The translations under genes were made by a program, and so were the position numbers. From Rhodoferax sp. (GTDB lineage Bacteria > Pseudomonadota > Gammaproteobacteria > Burkholderiales > Burkholderiaceae_C), in contig JARLJH010000048.1 of the NCBI GenBank assembly GCA_031291305.1, positions 248,001 to 312,000 on the forward strand: 64,000 bases of DNA, in the 5' to 3' direction. Shown here one piece after another: positions 54,831-64,000 of this stretch. Within the stretch, counting starts at the first letter, position 1. Each line of letters opens with the position of its first letter. The notes beneath the pieces are model-generated. The model was not told where the DNA came from. It did not search any database and was given only the letters and a program-made list of their open reading frames with translations.

Positions 54831-56081
54831 TCAATCAGAGTGCTTAGCCCCCAACACCGTTTTGCGCACCACCCAGCCAATTGTCAGCCCCTGACCCAGA
54901 ATCGACAATACGACAATGCAGTAGGTGAGCGCCAGCACGATGTTGCGCTCGGAGCCCGGTGGCAGCGACAGGGCCAGCGCTACCGATATACCGCCGCGCA
55001 GACCGCCCCAGGTCAGCACCCAACCAGAGCCTTTGGGCAACCGGAAAGGGCCGTGCAGCAGACTCACCGGCAAGCCCACTGTCAGCGCACGGCCCAATAG
55101 CGTCACTGCCATCGCCACGCCAGCGGCCAGCAGTATGTTGATGGAGAAGCTCACCAGCAGCACTTCCATGCCGATCAGCACAAACAGCACGGCGTTAAGA
55201 ATCTCATCAATCAACTCCCAGAACAGATCGACGTAATGGCGCGTGGTGTCAGACATGGCCAGCGCCCGCCCGCCATTGCCCACGATCAGGCCGACCACCA
55301 CCATCGCTAGCGGCCCTGAGACATGCAGATGGCTGGCCAGCGCGTAACCACCAGTGACCGAAGCCAACGTCAACATCACCTCGACCTGGTAGTTATCTAC
55401 GCTCTTGAGCAGCCAGAAGGTGGCGTAACCCAACACCAGTCCAAACAGCAGACCACCACCGGCTTCACGCGCCAGCAATTCCAGGCCATGGCCAACGGTG
55501 GGGGCACTGCCGCTGGCCAGCATGCCCAGTAGCAGTGAGAAAAGCACCACGCCGACGCCGTCGTTGAACAATGACTCACCGGCAATCACCAGTTCCAGCT
55601 CTTTGGGCGCACCGGCGGTTTTCAGGATGCCCATGACCGCAATCGGGTCGGTGGGCGAGATCAAGGCACCAAACAACAAGCAGTAGATCAGCGGCAAGTC
55701 CAGCCCAACCCACGGCAACACCAGCCAGCTGCCAAAACCCACGGCCAAGGTCGACAGCACGGTAGAGACCACCGCCAGCGCGCCAACCTGCCAGCGGTAG
55801 GCCTTGAGCTCTGACAAGTCCACGTGCAGCGCCCCTGCAAACAGCAGCAGCGACAGCATGCCCTGCATCAGCACGTCGGAAAAGTCGATGGAGCGCAACA
55901 GCGATTCCTCGTAGTCGCGCAATCCATAGTCAATGCCTGCCCAGTCCAGACCAACCAGCCCCAGTGACATCAGCAACGCGGCCACCATCACGCCAATGGC
56001 GGTGGGCAAGCCGATGAAGCGGTGGTTGACATAGGCCAGCAAGGCGGTGATGACCAAACAGGTGGCGACGACTTCAAGCAT
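54831..56081 (-). CDS. Na+/H+ antiporter, CPA1 family
   Basis: 416 residues with about 12 membrane helices. CPA1/NhaP marks are LISPTDPIAVMGILKTAG and IAGESLFNDGVGVVLFSLLL, with the ion-binding Asp in the FNDG segment. No long C-terminal domain is attached. It exchanges Na+ or K+ for protons. It is convergent with mscS and divergent from the ABC pair. Confidence 0.87.
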   Translation of the reverse strand: MLEVVATCLVITALLAYVNHRFIGLPTAIGVMVAALLMSLGLVGLDWAGIDYGLRDYEESLLRSIDFSDVLMQGMLSLLLFAGALHVDLSELKAYRWQVGALAVVSTVLSTLAVGFGSWLVLPWVGLDLPLIYCLLFGALISPTDPIAVMGILKTAGAPKELELVIAGESLFNDGVGVVLFSLLLGMLASGSAPTVGHGLELLAREAGGGLLFGLVLGYATFWLLKSVDNYQVEVMLTLASVTGGYALASHLHVSGPLAMVVVGLIVGNGGRALAMSDTTRHYVDLFWELIDEILNAVLFVLIGMEVLLVSFSINILLAAGVAMAVTLLGRALTVGLPVSLLHGPFRLPKGSGWVLTWGGLRGGISVALALSLPPGSERNIVLALTYCIVVLSILGQGLTIGWVVRKTVLGAKHSD

Positions 56082-56203
56082 GCAGGGTGACTCCCTTTCA
56101 GGTGGATCAAGGTCTGATTAAACCGCAAGCACCATCGGTATTTGTCAAAACACTGGTTTGACGGTGTCACGTGTTGGTCGTAGAGCGTTGGTAGACTGCG
56201 CCC

Positions 56204-56872
56204 ATGATTTCTACCTTGGGTTTGAGCTATAGCTATACGGGCGGCGTTACGCTGGATTTCCCGGATGTGGACGTGCAGCAGGGCGCAGTGTTGGTGCTCA
56301 GTGGCCCCTCGGGCTGCGGTAAATCGACCTGGCTGGCGCTGGTGGCGGGGTTGGTGGCACCCACCCGCGGCGAGTTGCAGGTGGCCGGTCAGACCCTCAA
56401 TGCTTTGACAAAGATAGCATCTGATGCCTGGCGGGCAAGGGCTATCGGTTTTTTGCCGCAAAAATTGCATTTGAGCGCGGCGCTGACGGTGCAGCAAAAT
56501 CTGGCCATGGCGCAATGGGCAGCCGGCGTGGCTGAAAACGCCGCGCGCATCCATGACGCGCTGGCGGCGCTGGGTGTGGCCGAGTTGTCAGGGCGCCTGC
56601 CATCGCAACTCTCGGGCGGGCAAGCACAGCGGGTGGCGCTGGCACGGGCGGTGTTGCTGCAGCCCCAAGTCATTCTGGCCGACGAGCCAACAGCCAGTCT
56701 GGACGACGAGGCGGCAGCGGATGCCGTGAATTTGCTGCTGACCACGGCGCAGGCGCAGGGCGCCACGCTGGTGATCGCCACGCACGATGCACGGGTGGTG
56801 TCGCTGATTCCTCCAAAGAGTGATGGCAACATTAGCTTCCAGCCCTTGCGTTTACTACGTAAGCAGCTATGA
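56204..56872 (+). CDS. ABC transporter ATP-binding protein (LolD/MacB-like)
   Basis: 222 residues. Walker A GPSGCGKSTW, signature LSGGQAQRVALARA, Walker B VILADEPTASLDD and H-loop ATHDARV. It forms a transporter with the FtsX-type permease coded 11 bases on. A homologous set in Pseudomonas aeruginosa, as I recall PA4064-PA4066, is under Zur control; no clear Zur box is seen here. A possible degenerate member of the short repeat family (GATAGC/GCTATC, 56413-56446) lies inside the gene. Confidence 0.85.
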   Translation: MISTLGLSYSYTGGVTLDFPDVDVQQGAVLVLSGPSGCGKSTWLALVAGLVAPTRGELQVAGQTLNALTKIASDAWRARAIGFLPQKLHLSAALTVQQNLAMAQWAAGVAENAARIHDALAALGVAELSGRLPSQLSGGQAQRVALARAVLLQPQVILADEPTASLDDEAAADAVNLLLTTAQAQGATLVIATHDARVVSLIPPKSDGNISFQPLRLLRKQL

Positions 56873-56882
56873 AAAGCAGAAC

Positions 56883-58085
56883 ATGAAGACTCTCTTTTTT
56901 GCCTGGCGTTACCTGTGGTCGCGGCCCTTGGGTGCAGCGCTCAATGTGCTGTTGCTAAGCCTGGGACTGGCTTCCATCACATTTTTGCTGCTGGTGGGCT
57001 ACCAGCTCTCCAAAGCGTTTGACCGCGACTTGGCGGGCATCGACGTGGTGGTGGGGGCCAAGGGCAGCCCGATGCAACTGATTTTGAGCGGTGTGCTGCA
57101 TGTGGACGTGCCGCCCGGCAATGTGCCGCTCAAGGCGGTGAAGGAACTTGAAAAGAATCCACTGGTGGCTAGCGTCATCCCGATCAGCCTGGGAGACAAC
57201 TTTCAGGCCTACCGCATCGTGGGTACCTCGCACGCCTATGTTGACCTGTATGACGCCAAGCTGGCGCAGGGCCGCCTCTGGAGCGAGCCGATGCAGGTGG
57301 TGCTGGGCGCCACCGTGGCACACAAGCTGGGCTTGCAACTGGGCAGTGTGTTTGTCGGCTCGCACGGGCTGACGCCTGGCGGCCACGCCCATGGCAGCAG
57401 CCCTTACACCGTGGTCGGTATCCTGCAGCCCAGCGGCAGCGTGTTGGACCGGCTCATCCTGACCGACACCGCCTCGGTCTGGAAAGTGCACGAGGACTAC
57501 ACCGCCGTTAACGATGAAGATCGCGCCGCCATGATGGAGGAGCGCGAGATCACCATGGCACTGGTCAAGTACCGCACGCCGATGGCTGCCGTCACCTTCC
57601 CGCGCTATGTCAACACCACCACCGAGATGCAGGCTGCCGCACCGGCCATGGAAATCACCCGTCTGCTACACATGCTGGGACTGGGTACCGATGTACTGCG
57701 CTCCTTTGCCGGGGTGCTGCTGTTGACGGCTGGCTTGAGTGTGTTCATCGCGCTGTGGTCGGCGGTGCGTGAACGTCGCGCTGATCTGGCTTTGTTGCGC
57801 ATGCTGGGTGCGCCGCCCTCGCGAGTGGCGGCGCTGCTGCTGAGTGAGGCGCTGTGGCTGGGCGTGCTGGCGGCTGTGCTGGGCTTGGCGCTGGGGCAGG
57901 CCTTCACCGCCGTGCTGGGCTGGTTTTTGCAGTTGGACACGTCGCTGCTGGTGGGGGGTATGGTCTGGCCGTCCGACCTGTGGCTGGTGCCGGTGGTGGC
58001 GCTGGGGGTGTCTTTGGGGGCGGCGTTGTTGCCAGCCGTGGGTGCCTACCGCGTCAGCGTGTTGGAACTATTGCAGGGGCGCTGA
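56883..58085 (+). CDS. FtsX/MacB-type ABC permease
   Basis: 400 residues from ATG 56883 (MKTLFFAWRYLWSRPLGAAL); the open frame begins earlier but overlaps the ATPase gene. One membrane helix near residues 15-40, a ~220-residue periplasmic domain, then three C-terminal helices (~270-300, 320-345, 360-390), the MacB/LolC plan. The periplasmic part holds HGLTPGGHAHGS, a His-rich loop. Such permeases act mechanically on lipoproteins, lipids or metal-related proteins, not by classic import. The His loop suggests a metal link, which is inference. Confidence 0.85.
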   Translation: MKTLFFAWRYLWSRPLGAALNVLLLSLGLASITFLLLVGYQLSKAFDRDLAGIDVVVGAKGSPMQLILSGVLHVDVPPGNVPLKAVKELEKNPLVASVIPISLGDNFQAYRIVGTSHAYVDLYDAKLAQGRLWSEPMQVVLGATVAHKLGLQLGSVFVGSHGLTPGGHAHGSSPYTVVGILQPSGSVLDRLILTDTASVWKVHEDYTAVNDEDRAAMMEEREITMALVKYRTPMAAVTFPRYVNTTTEMQAAAPAMEITRLLHMLGLGTDVLRSFAGVLLLTAGLSVFIALWSAVRERRADLALLRMLGAPPSRVAALLLSEALWLGVLAAVLGLALGQAFTAVLGWFLQLDTSLLVGGMVWPSDLWLVPVVALGVSLGAALLPAVGAYRVSVLELLQGR

Positions 58086-58148
58086 ACTCCCAAGCCTTGA
58101 TCGTCCAGCCGTTATCTTTTTACGGTCTTTTCAAGCTCAGACAAATTT

Positions 58149-58397
58149 ATGAGAAATAGTCTTCTAGCCCTCGTTCTAACTGTGCTGACAGCTACATTAT
58201 CAATAGCTTCTCAGCCCGTACTCGACAAAGCCACACAGGATGACATCGCGCGTCACCGTAGCATGGCCGTGGCGCACGAAAACGCCGCCAAGTGCCTGGA
58301 AGCAGGCAAAGGCGATGAGGTGTGCGAGAAGCAGCTGCAAATTGAATGCACCGGGCTGGCCATCGGCCGGTTTTGCGGCATGAAGCATGTGCACTGA
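58149..58397 (+). CDS. Small secreted Cys-rich protein
   Basis: 82 residues. A signal peptide (RNSLLALVLTVLTATLSIAS, residues 2-21) is followed by a charged region with four Cys: AAKCLEAG, DEVCEKQ, QIECTG and GRFCGMKHVH. The paired cysteines, with His at the end, could form disulfides or a metal site. The 5' end of the gene, including the signal peptide, coincides with a TCTAGCCC-type repeat (58163-58196). It lies between the ABC permease and the DUF3299 gene. The family is not recognised. Confidence 0.7.
   Translation: MRNSLLALVLTVLTATLSIASQPVLDKATQDDIARHRSMAVAHENAAKCLEAGKGDEVCEKQLQIECTGLAIGRFCGMKHVH
58163..58196 (+). repeat. TCTAGCCC-type short repeat in a signal peptide
   Basis: TCTAGCCCTCGTTCTAAC followed by GACAGCTACATT, resembling the copy at 28002. 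It codes for residues ~6-16 of the small secreted protein. Confidence 0.45.
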
Positions 58398-58424
58398 CGT
58401 GCGCTCTTGTTCAAGGGTCTGACC

Positions 58425-58967
58425 ATGACTGTTCTGCTTGCAAAAAATCGTTTTGTCCCGATGCGCGTGACGACGCTGTGCGTCGCGATGATGGTTTCGT
58501 CGTCGATGTCCTGGGCGCAGTTGAGTTCACCCATTGCCGGTGGCGTCCCCATGGGCAGTGGGCCGGGTGTGCACAGCCCCAACAGCCAGTTTCCCCCGTT
58601 GCAAGAGCGCGCCGATGTATTGCCCTGGTCGATGTTGTCGGGTGTCAAGACCAAGGTCGTCAAAAAGAAGGTGCTGCCGGAATTTCCGCCTGAGGTGCTG
58701 GCGCTCAATGACAAAATGCAGCGTGTCCATGGCTTCATGATGCCGCTGGACCCCGGCGAGAAGCAGATTCATTTCTTGCTGACGTCGGTGCCATTGACCT
58801 GCCCGTTTTGTATGCCAGGCGGGCCAGAGAGCATGGTTGAAGTCAAAACCAAAACGCCTGTCAGATACACCATGGAGCCTGTGGTGGTGGAGGGTACGCT
58901 GGCAGTTCTTGGTGATGATGCTTATGGGCTGTACTACCGTATTGCGGATGGCAAGCAAGTCAAGTAG
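58425..58967 (+). CDS. DUF3299 periplasmic protein
   Basis: 180 residues from ATG 58425 (AAGGG eight bases upstream). An N-terminal signal-like segment (VTTLCVAMMVSSSMSWAQ) is followed by the DUF3299 core: HGFMMPLDPGEKQIHFLLT and the CPFCMPGGPESMVEV Cys pair, then a strand YTMEPVVVEGTLAVL. I recall DUF3299 genes beside FtsX-type ABC genes in several proteobacteria, sometimes in zinc regulons. The CPFC motif could hold metal or act in thiol chemistry. Confidence 0.8.
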   Translation: MTVLLAKNRFVPMRVTTLCVAMMVSSSMSWAQLSSPIAGGVPMGSGPGVHSPNSQFPPLQERADVLPWSMLSGVKTKVVKKKVLPEFPPEVLALNDKMQRVHGFMMPLDPGEKQIHFLLTSVPLTCPFCMPGGPESMVEVKTKTPVRYTMEPVVVEGTLAVLGDDAYGLYYRIADGKQVK

Positions 58968-59096
58968 TGTGGACGCCGCTTTCTATGGGTACTCGCAAAT
59001 TTATGTGCGGTTTGATCTTTATCATGATTTCGCCGAAACTCATGGGGCATAGTGTCGCTGTTTAGCTGTTTTAATTTGACTAACAAGGACCCGCAC

Positions 59097-59249
59097 ATGA
59101 AAGCACTTCAAGACCTTCTTTCTACCGATTACGGCCTCATGAGCCTCATTGGTATTGTCATGATGGTGGGAGGGTTGGCTATTGCCTACGGCGTGTTGAA
59201 GAAGAAAATGGCTCAGCCAGACGCTCCGGAACCCAAGTTTGACAATTAA
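59097..59249 (+). CDS. DUF3149 small membrane protein
   Basis: 50 residues from ATG 59097 after AAGGAC. The start KALQDLLSTDYGLMSLIGI and one membrane helix with a GGLAIAYGVLKKKM end match the DUF3149 pattern as I know it. No function is known. It stands alone with its own terminator. The 129 bases upstream hold no other gene. Confidence 0.8.
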   Translation: MKALQDLLSTDYGLMSLIGIVMMVGGLAIAYGVLKKKMAQPDAPEPKFDN

Positions 59250-59311
59250 TTTCGCGAGGCCCGCGGGTGGCCACCAAGATGCAAGTCTGACCCGCTCTGT
59301 TTAAGCCTTTT

Positions 59312-59344
59312 AAAACCACCTCCGCCAGCGCAGAGGTGGTTTTT
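59312..59344 (+). terminator. Intrinsic terminator after the DUF3149 gene
   Basis: AAAACCACCTC and GAGGTGGTTTT pair over 11 bp with a 10-base loop, ending in a T run. It lies 62 bases past the stop. Confidence 0.8.
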
Positions 59345-59387
59345 GCGCTTTCAGGTGTTGGATAATTTGCCGATTTCTGGAACTTCT

Positions 59388-60338
59388 TTGAATAGTCCTG
59401 TTGTTTCCGCCTTGCTGCCGGTGGTTCTTCTGATTGCTATTGGCATGGCAGCATCTCACGCAGATTTTATAAGGGCAGAGGCCACAAAAGACCTGTCAAA
59501 TCTGGTGTTCATGGTACTCACGCCAGCGCTGCTTTTTCGCACCATGAGCACGGTGCATGTGGAGCAGCTCAACTTCAAGCCGGTGGCCATGTACTTTGTG
59601 GCGGCATGGTTGCTGTTTGCAGCCATCATGGCTTGGCAGGGGCTGAACCGGAGGGCGGCGGTGCTGGCGTTGGCAGCCACCTTCAGCAACACGGTCATGA
59701 TCGGTATCCCACTGGTAGGCCTGGCCTACGGTCAGCCTGGCTTGGTCACGCTGTTTACGCTGATCTCTGTGCATGCGCTGATCCTTTTGACCATGGCTAC
59801 CATCGTTCTGGAGATGGTGACGGCGCGGGAGGACCGGCTCGCGGGCAGGGGTGGTGAGCGGAACATGGTCGTGACTGTGCTGTCTGCGATCAAGGGTGGG
59901 ATCATCCACCCGGTACCCTTGCCCATCATCGTCGGTCTCTTGTTTGCACAGACAGGCTGGGTTTTGCCCGCGGTGGTGGACCGTCCGCTGCAACTCTTGG
60001 GGGACGCCATGGGTCCGTTGGCCCTGGTGCTGGTGGGGGCGATGCTGGCACAGGTGCAAATTGGTACGCATCTGAAAGATGCGCTGGGCCTGGGGCTGCT
60101 GAAAAACCTGGCACTGCCGACGCTGATGGCACTTCTGGGTTGGAGCGTTGGCATGTCAGGGCTTCACCTGACCGTGATGATCGTCACCGCTGCGCTGCCC
60201 ATGGGCGCCAATGTGTTCCTGTTTGCCCAGCGATACGAAGTCGCGCAGGAGCTGGTGACGGCCAGCATGGCGGTTTCCACCGTGCTGGGGCTTCTCACCA
60301 TCACCTTGGTGATGTCACTGATCAGTTGGTTTGGGTAG
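59388..60338 (+). CDS. AEC-family (auxin efflux carrier type) permease
   Basis: 316 residues from TTG 59388. The frame is open back to 59343 but that lies in the preceding terminator, and no ATG precedes the first helix, so a TTG start with GGAA upstream is the best choice. Ten membrane helices in the AEC plan: ALLPVVLLIAIGMAA, LVFMVLTPALLFRTMS, TFSNTVMIGIPLV and GANVFLFAQRYEV. Substrates in the family are organic acids such as malate or amino-acid derivatives; none is indicated here. Confidence 0.85.
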   Translation: MNSPVVSALLPVVLLIAIGMAASHADFIRAEATKDLSNLVFMVLTPALLFRTMSTVHVEQLNFKPVAMYFVAAWLLFAAIMAWQGLNRRAAVLALAATFSNTVMIGIPLVGLAYGQPGLVTLFTLISVHALILLTMATIVLEMVTAREDRLAGRGGERNMVVTVLSAIKGGIIHPVPLPIIVGLLFAQTGWVLPAVVDRPLQLLGDAMGPLALVLVGAMLAQVQIGTHLKDALGLGLLKNLALPTLMALLGWSVGMSGLHLTVMIVTAALPMGANVFLFAQRYEVAQELVTASMAVSTVLGLLTITLVMSLISWFG

Positions 60339-60344
60339 GCAAGT

Positions 60345-60998
60345 TCAGGGCGCCAGACGCTCCCGGACCCATAGCTTCTCACCTTTGTCAGTGTTGGGCT
60401 GCAGGCTATAACGAAGCCTGTCGTGCAGGCGGCTCTTGCGGCCTTGCCAGAACTCCCATTGGTCGGCCTGGAGGCGGTAACCGCCCCAGTGGGGTGGTCG
60501 TGGTGGCTGCAGTATGAATTGCGCACCGTAGCGCGCTGCATTGGCCACCAGTACACCGCGCCCGCTAATCACCTGGCTTTGCGGACTGGCCCAGGCACCG
60601 ATGCGGGAATCGAGCGGGCGACTGTGAAAGTAGGTATCGCTTTCTTCTGCGCTGACTTTTTCCACAATGCCCTCAACGCGCACCACGCGTTCCAGCTCCA
60701 CCCAGTGAAACTGCAGTGCGGCATAGGGATTGCCTGCCAGTTGCTGGCCTTTTCGAGACTCGTAGTTGGTGAACCAGACGATGCCACGTTCATCAAATCC
60801 CTTGATGAGCACCACTCGGGTGCTGGGGCGCAGGTTGCTGCCGACGGTGGCCAAGGTCATGGCGTTGGGCTCGGGCACCTCGGCCTGAATGGCCTCGCCC
60901 AGCCATTGTTCAAACTGTTTCAGGGGGTCGGCGTGCGAGGCGTCTTCGTTAAGTTCGGCACGTTCGTAGCTTTTGCGTAGGTCAGAAAGTTGGGTCAT
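60345..60998 (-). CDS. pdxH: Pyridoxamine 5'-phosphate oxidase
   Basis: 217 residues from the ATG at 60998 ([16 protein letters not shown]). FMN and substrate residues lie in [32 protein letters not shown] and the C-terminal [15 protein letters not shown]. It makes PLP from PMP or PNP. The frame extends to 61046 without family support. It is convergent with the AEC gene and divergent from edd. Confidence 0.95.
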   Translation of the reverse strand: MTQLSDLRKSYERAELNEDASHADPLKQFEQWLGEAIQAEVPEPNAMTLATVGSNLRPSTRVVLIKGFDERGIVWFTNYESRKGQQLAGNPYAALQFHWVELERVVRVEGIVEKVSAEESDTYFHSRPLDSRIGAWASPQSQVISGRGVLVANAARYGAQFILQPPRPPHWGGYRLQADQWEFWQGRKSRLHDRLRYSLQPNTDKGEKLWVRERLAP

Positions 60999-61078
60999 GC
61001 GGTCAGTATAAAGAAACATGTTCTTACTGTTGACCCTCGTCACCACCAGACAAATATGGACTGGGTTACCATTGGCTA

Positions 61079-61093
61079 TGTAATTTAGTTACC
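61079..61093. promoter_or_regulatory. HexR-like operator before edd
   Basis: TGTAATTTAGTTACC matches the HexR palindrome form TGTARTWWWAYTACA at 13 of 15 positions and lies 17 bases before the edd ATG. HexR represses Entner-Doudoroff genes in proteobacteria and is released by KDPG. No hexR gene is in the window. Confidence 0.45.
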
Positions 61094-61109
61094 AAATTTT
61101 CTATCCGTC

Positions 61110-62966
<1,857 letters not shown>

Positions 62967-63101
62967 GCGGTGTTTTTGTCGCGAAAGTGCCTGGCTGTTC
63001 GGCTCTATTTGATCCAGCAGCCTGACGCCTTCACGACGCTGGATTCGATCATCCAGGGGTAGTACAGTTCATCAACGATTTGGTTTTTTTAGAAAGTTCC
63101 T

Positions 63102-63743
63102 ATGAATGCTCCGACTTCTCTGACCGCCCTGCAGGTCATGCAAGACTGCCCGGTGATCCCGGTGATTGTGTTGAAAGATGTGGCTCATGCCGTGCCGATG
63201 GCGCGTGCCTTGCTGGCGGGCGGTATCCGCATGCTGGAGGTGACACTGCGCACACCGCAGGCGCTGGCTTGCATTGAGGCCATTGCTCGTGACCTGCCTG
63301 AGGCGGTGGTGGGAGCGGGCACGGTGCGTTCGCGCGCCGATGCGCAGGCGGCAGCCAGCGCCGGGGCGCGCTTTGCCGTCAGCCCGGGGTACACCAGCGC
63401 CGTCGGTCAGGCCTGCCGTGATGCCAAGCTGGCCCTGCTGCCTGGTGTGGCCAGTAGCAGCGAGATCATGATGGCTTGTGAAGACGGTTTTACCGAGCTC
63501 AAGTTCTTCCCGGCGGTGCAGGCGGGTGGCGTAGGCATGCTCAAAGCCTGGAGTGGCCCGTTTTTTGATGCGAAGTTTTGCCCCACGGGCGGCATCACGT
63601 TGCAAAATGCGCCCGATTTTCTGGCGCTGGACAATGTGGTGTGTGTCGGTGGTTCGTGGCTGGTGCCAGCCAATGTGGCCGAAACGGGTGACTGGGGTCG
63701 GGTGACCCGCCTGGCCATGGAAACGCAGGTGCTGCGCAAGTAA
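63102..63743 (+). CDS. eda: KDPG/KHG aldolase
   Basis: 213 residues, class I aldolase. The general base Glu is in MLEVTLRTPQAL and the Schiff-base Lys in LKFFPAVQAGG; GAGTVRS and FCPTGGITLQNA complete the phosphate site. It splits KDPG to pyruvate and glyceraldehyde-3-phosphate. It follows edd and is probably co-regulated. The gap between them (62967-63101) has no other gene. Confidence 0.95.
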   Translation: MNAPTSLTALQVMQDCPVIPVIVLKDVAHAVPMARALLAGGIRMLEVTLRTPQALACIEAIARDLPEAVVGAGTVRSRADAQAAASAGARFAVSPGYTSAVGQACRDAKLALLPGVASSSEIMMACEDGFTELKFFPAVQAGGVGMLKAWSGPFFDAKFCPTGGITLQNAPDFLALDNVVCVGGSWLVPANVAETGDWGRVTRLAMETQVLRK

Positions 63744-63787
63744 CGCCCCGCCGCCGCTGCCATTGCGCGCGGCGGGGTTGCCGAGAT

Positions 63788-64000
63788 TTACCGTAGACCG
63801 ACGCCTGTGCTGTTTGCCGATCGTTCGATCAGTTCGATCTTGTAGCCATCCGGGTCTGTGACGAAAGCGATCACCGTGCTGCCGCCCTTGACCGGGCCAG
63901 CCTCGCGCGTCACGTTGCCACCGGCGGCTCGGATCTTGTCGCAGGCCGCTTTGGCATCGGGTACGGCCAGCGCGATGTGGCCGTAGGCGGTGCCCATGTC
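63788..64000 (-). CDS. gloA: Lactoylglutathione lyase (glyoxalase I), 3' part
   Basis: The last ~70 residues are in the window; the frame continues past the right edge. [19 protein letters not shown] and [15 protein letters not shown] are the second beta-alpha-beta unit of glyoxalase I with metal-binding His (GHIAL) and Glu (KIELIE). It converts the hemithioacetal of methylglyoxal and glutathione to lactoylglutathione. It is convergent with eda, with a 44-base gap. Confidence 0.9.
   Translation of the reverse strand, partial: DMGTAYGHIALAVPDAKAACDKIRAAGGNVTREAGPVKGGSTVIAFVTDPDGYKIELIERSANSTGVGLR

Noticed and set aside
59343-59387. Upstream start for the AEC permease
   Set aside because: The codons fall inside or just after an intrinsic terminator; TTG 59388 still precedes the first membrane helix.

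Overview
The window looks like chromosome of a betaproteobacterium of the family Comamonadaceae, with Rhodoferax or a close relative as the best guess. The reasons are the continuous minus-strand chain gyrA-serC-pheA-tyrA-aroA/cmk-rpsA-ihfB-lapA-lapB-hldE1-hldD, the fused aroA-cmk and MaoC-phosphate acetyltransferase genes, and short AT-rich TCTAGCCC...AGCTA repeats, which I recall from this family. This is inference from gene content; no database was searched.

Layout. (1) 1-11713 is the right-hand part of a Mu-type transposable prophage: tail assembly chaperone (with a probable recoded extension), tape measure, gpN, gpP, gp45, gp46, gp47, gp48, tail fibre and accessory genes, a Com-like zinc-ribbon regulator, and a DNA adenine methyltransferase where Mu has mom. 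The prophage end carries direct repeats 22 bp apart. It has inserted into a gene for a secreted protein, probably a TRAP solute-binding protein, of which only the signal-peptide end remains (11714-11794). (2) 11847-16387 holds a broken gamma-glutamylcyclotransferase gene, a MarR-type regulator and a fused hydantoinase/5-oxoprolinase. (3) 16447-30703 is the minus-strand housekeeping block: a ComEA-like protein, heptose synthesis, LPS assembly control, IHF-beta, ribosomal protein S1, shikimate, tyrosine, phenylalanine and serine synthesis, and gyrase A. (4) 30948-45037 is on the plus strand: an OmpA-like protein, an acetate/acyl-phosphate module (maoC-pta, ackA), rsuA, EI24 and CinA-like genes, the nitrogen module glnA-glnL-glnG with a recognisable sigma-54 promoter and NtrC site, msrA, and two tandem HDOD genes. 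(5) 45180-48618 is zinc uptake: znuA, znuB, znuC and a small His-rich membrane protein, divergent from zur across a cluster of palindromic operators. (6) 48600-53566 is a sucrose module: amylosucrase, sucrose-phosphatase and sucrose-phosphate synthase. (7) 53690-60998 carries transport and envelope genes: MscS, a Na+/H+ antiporter, a LolD/FtsX-like ABC pair with a DUF3299 protein, an AEC permease, and pdxH. (8) 61110-64000 holds the Entner-Doudoroff genes edd and eda, and the 3' part of gloA.

The observations most worth following are: an 8-bp inverted repeat that buries the methyltransferase start codon beside com (like Com control of mom in Mu); the prophage end and the gene it split; a lectin-like domain inserted inside the gp48 baseplate protein; the broken GGCT gene next to a 5-oxoprolinase; the His-rich leader gene of the znu operon; and a degenerate phosphatase domain in the sucrose-phosphate synthase beside an intact separate phosphatase. 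No tRNA, rRNA or CRISPR array was seen. The only stretch over 300 bases without an intact gene is 11601-12179, described under its features.
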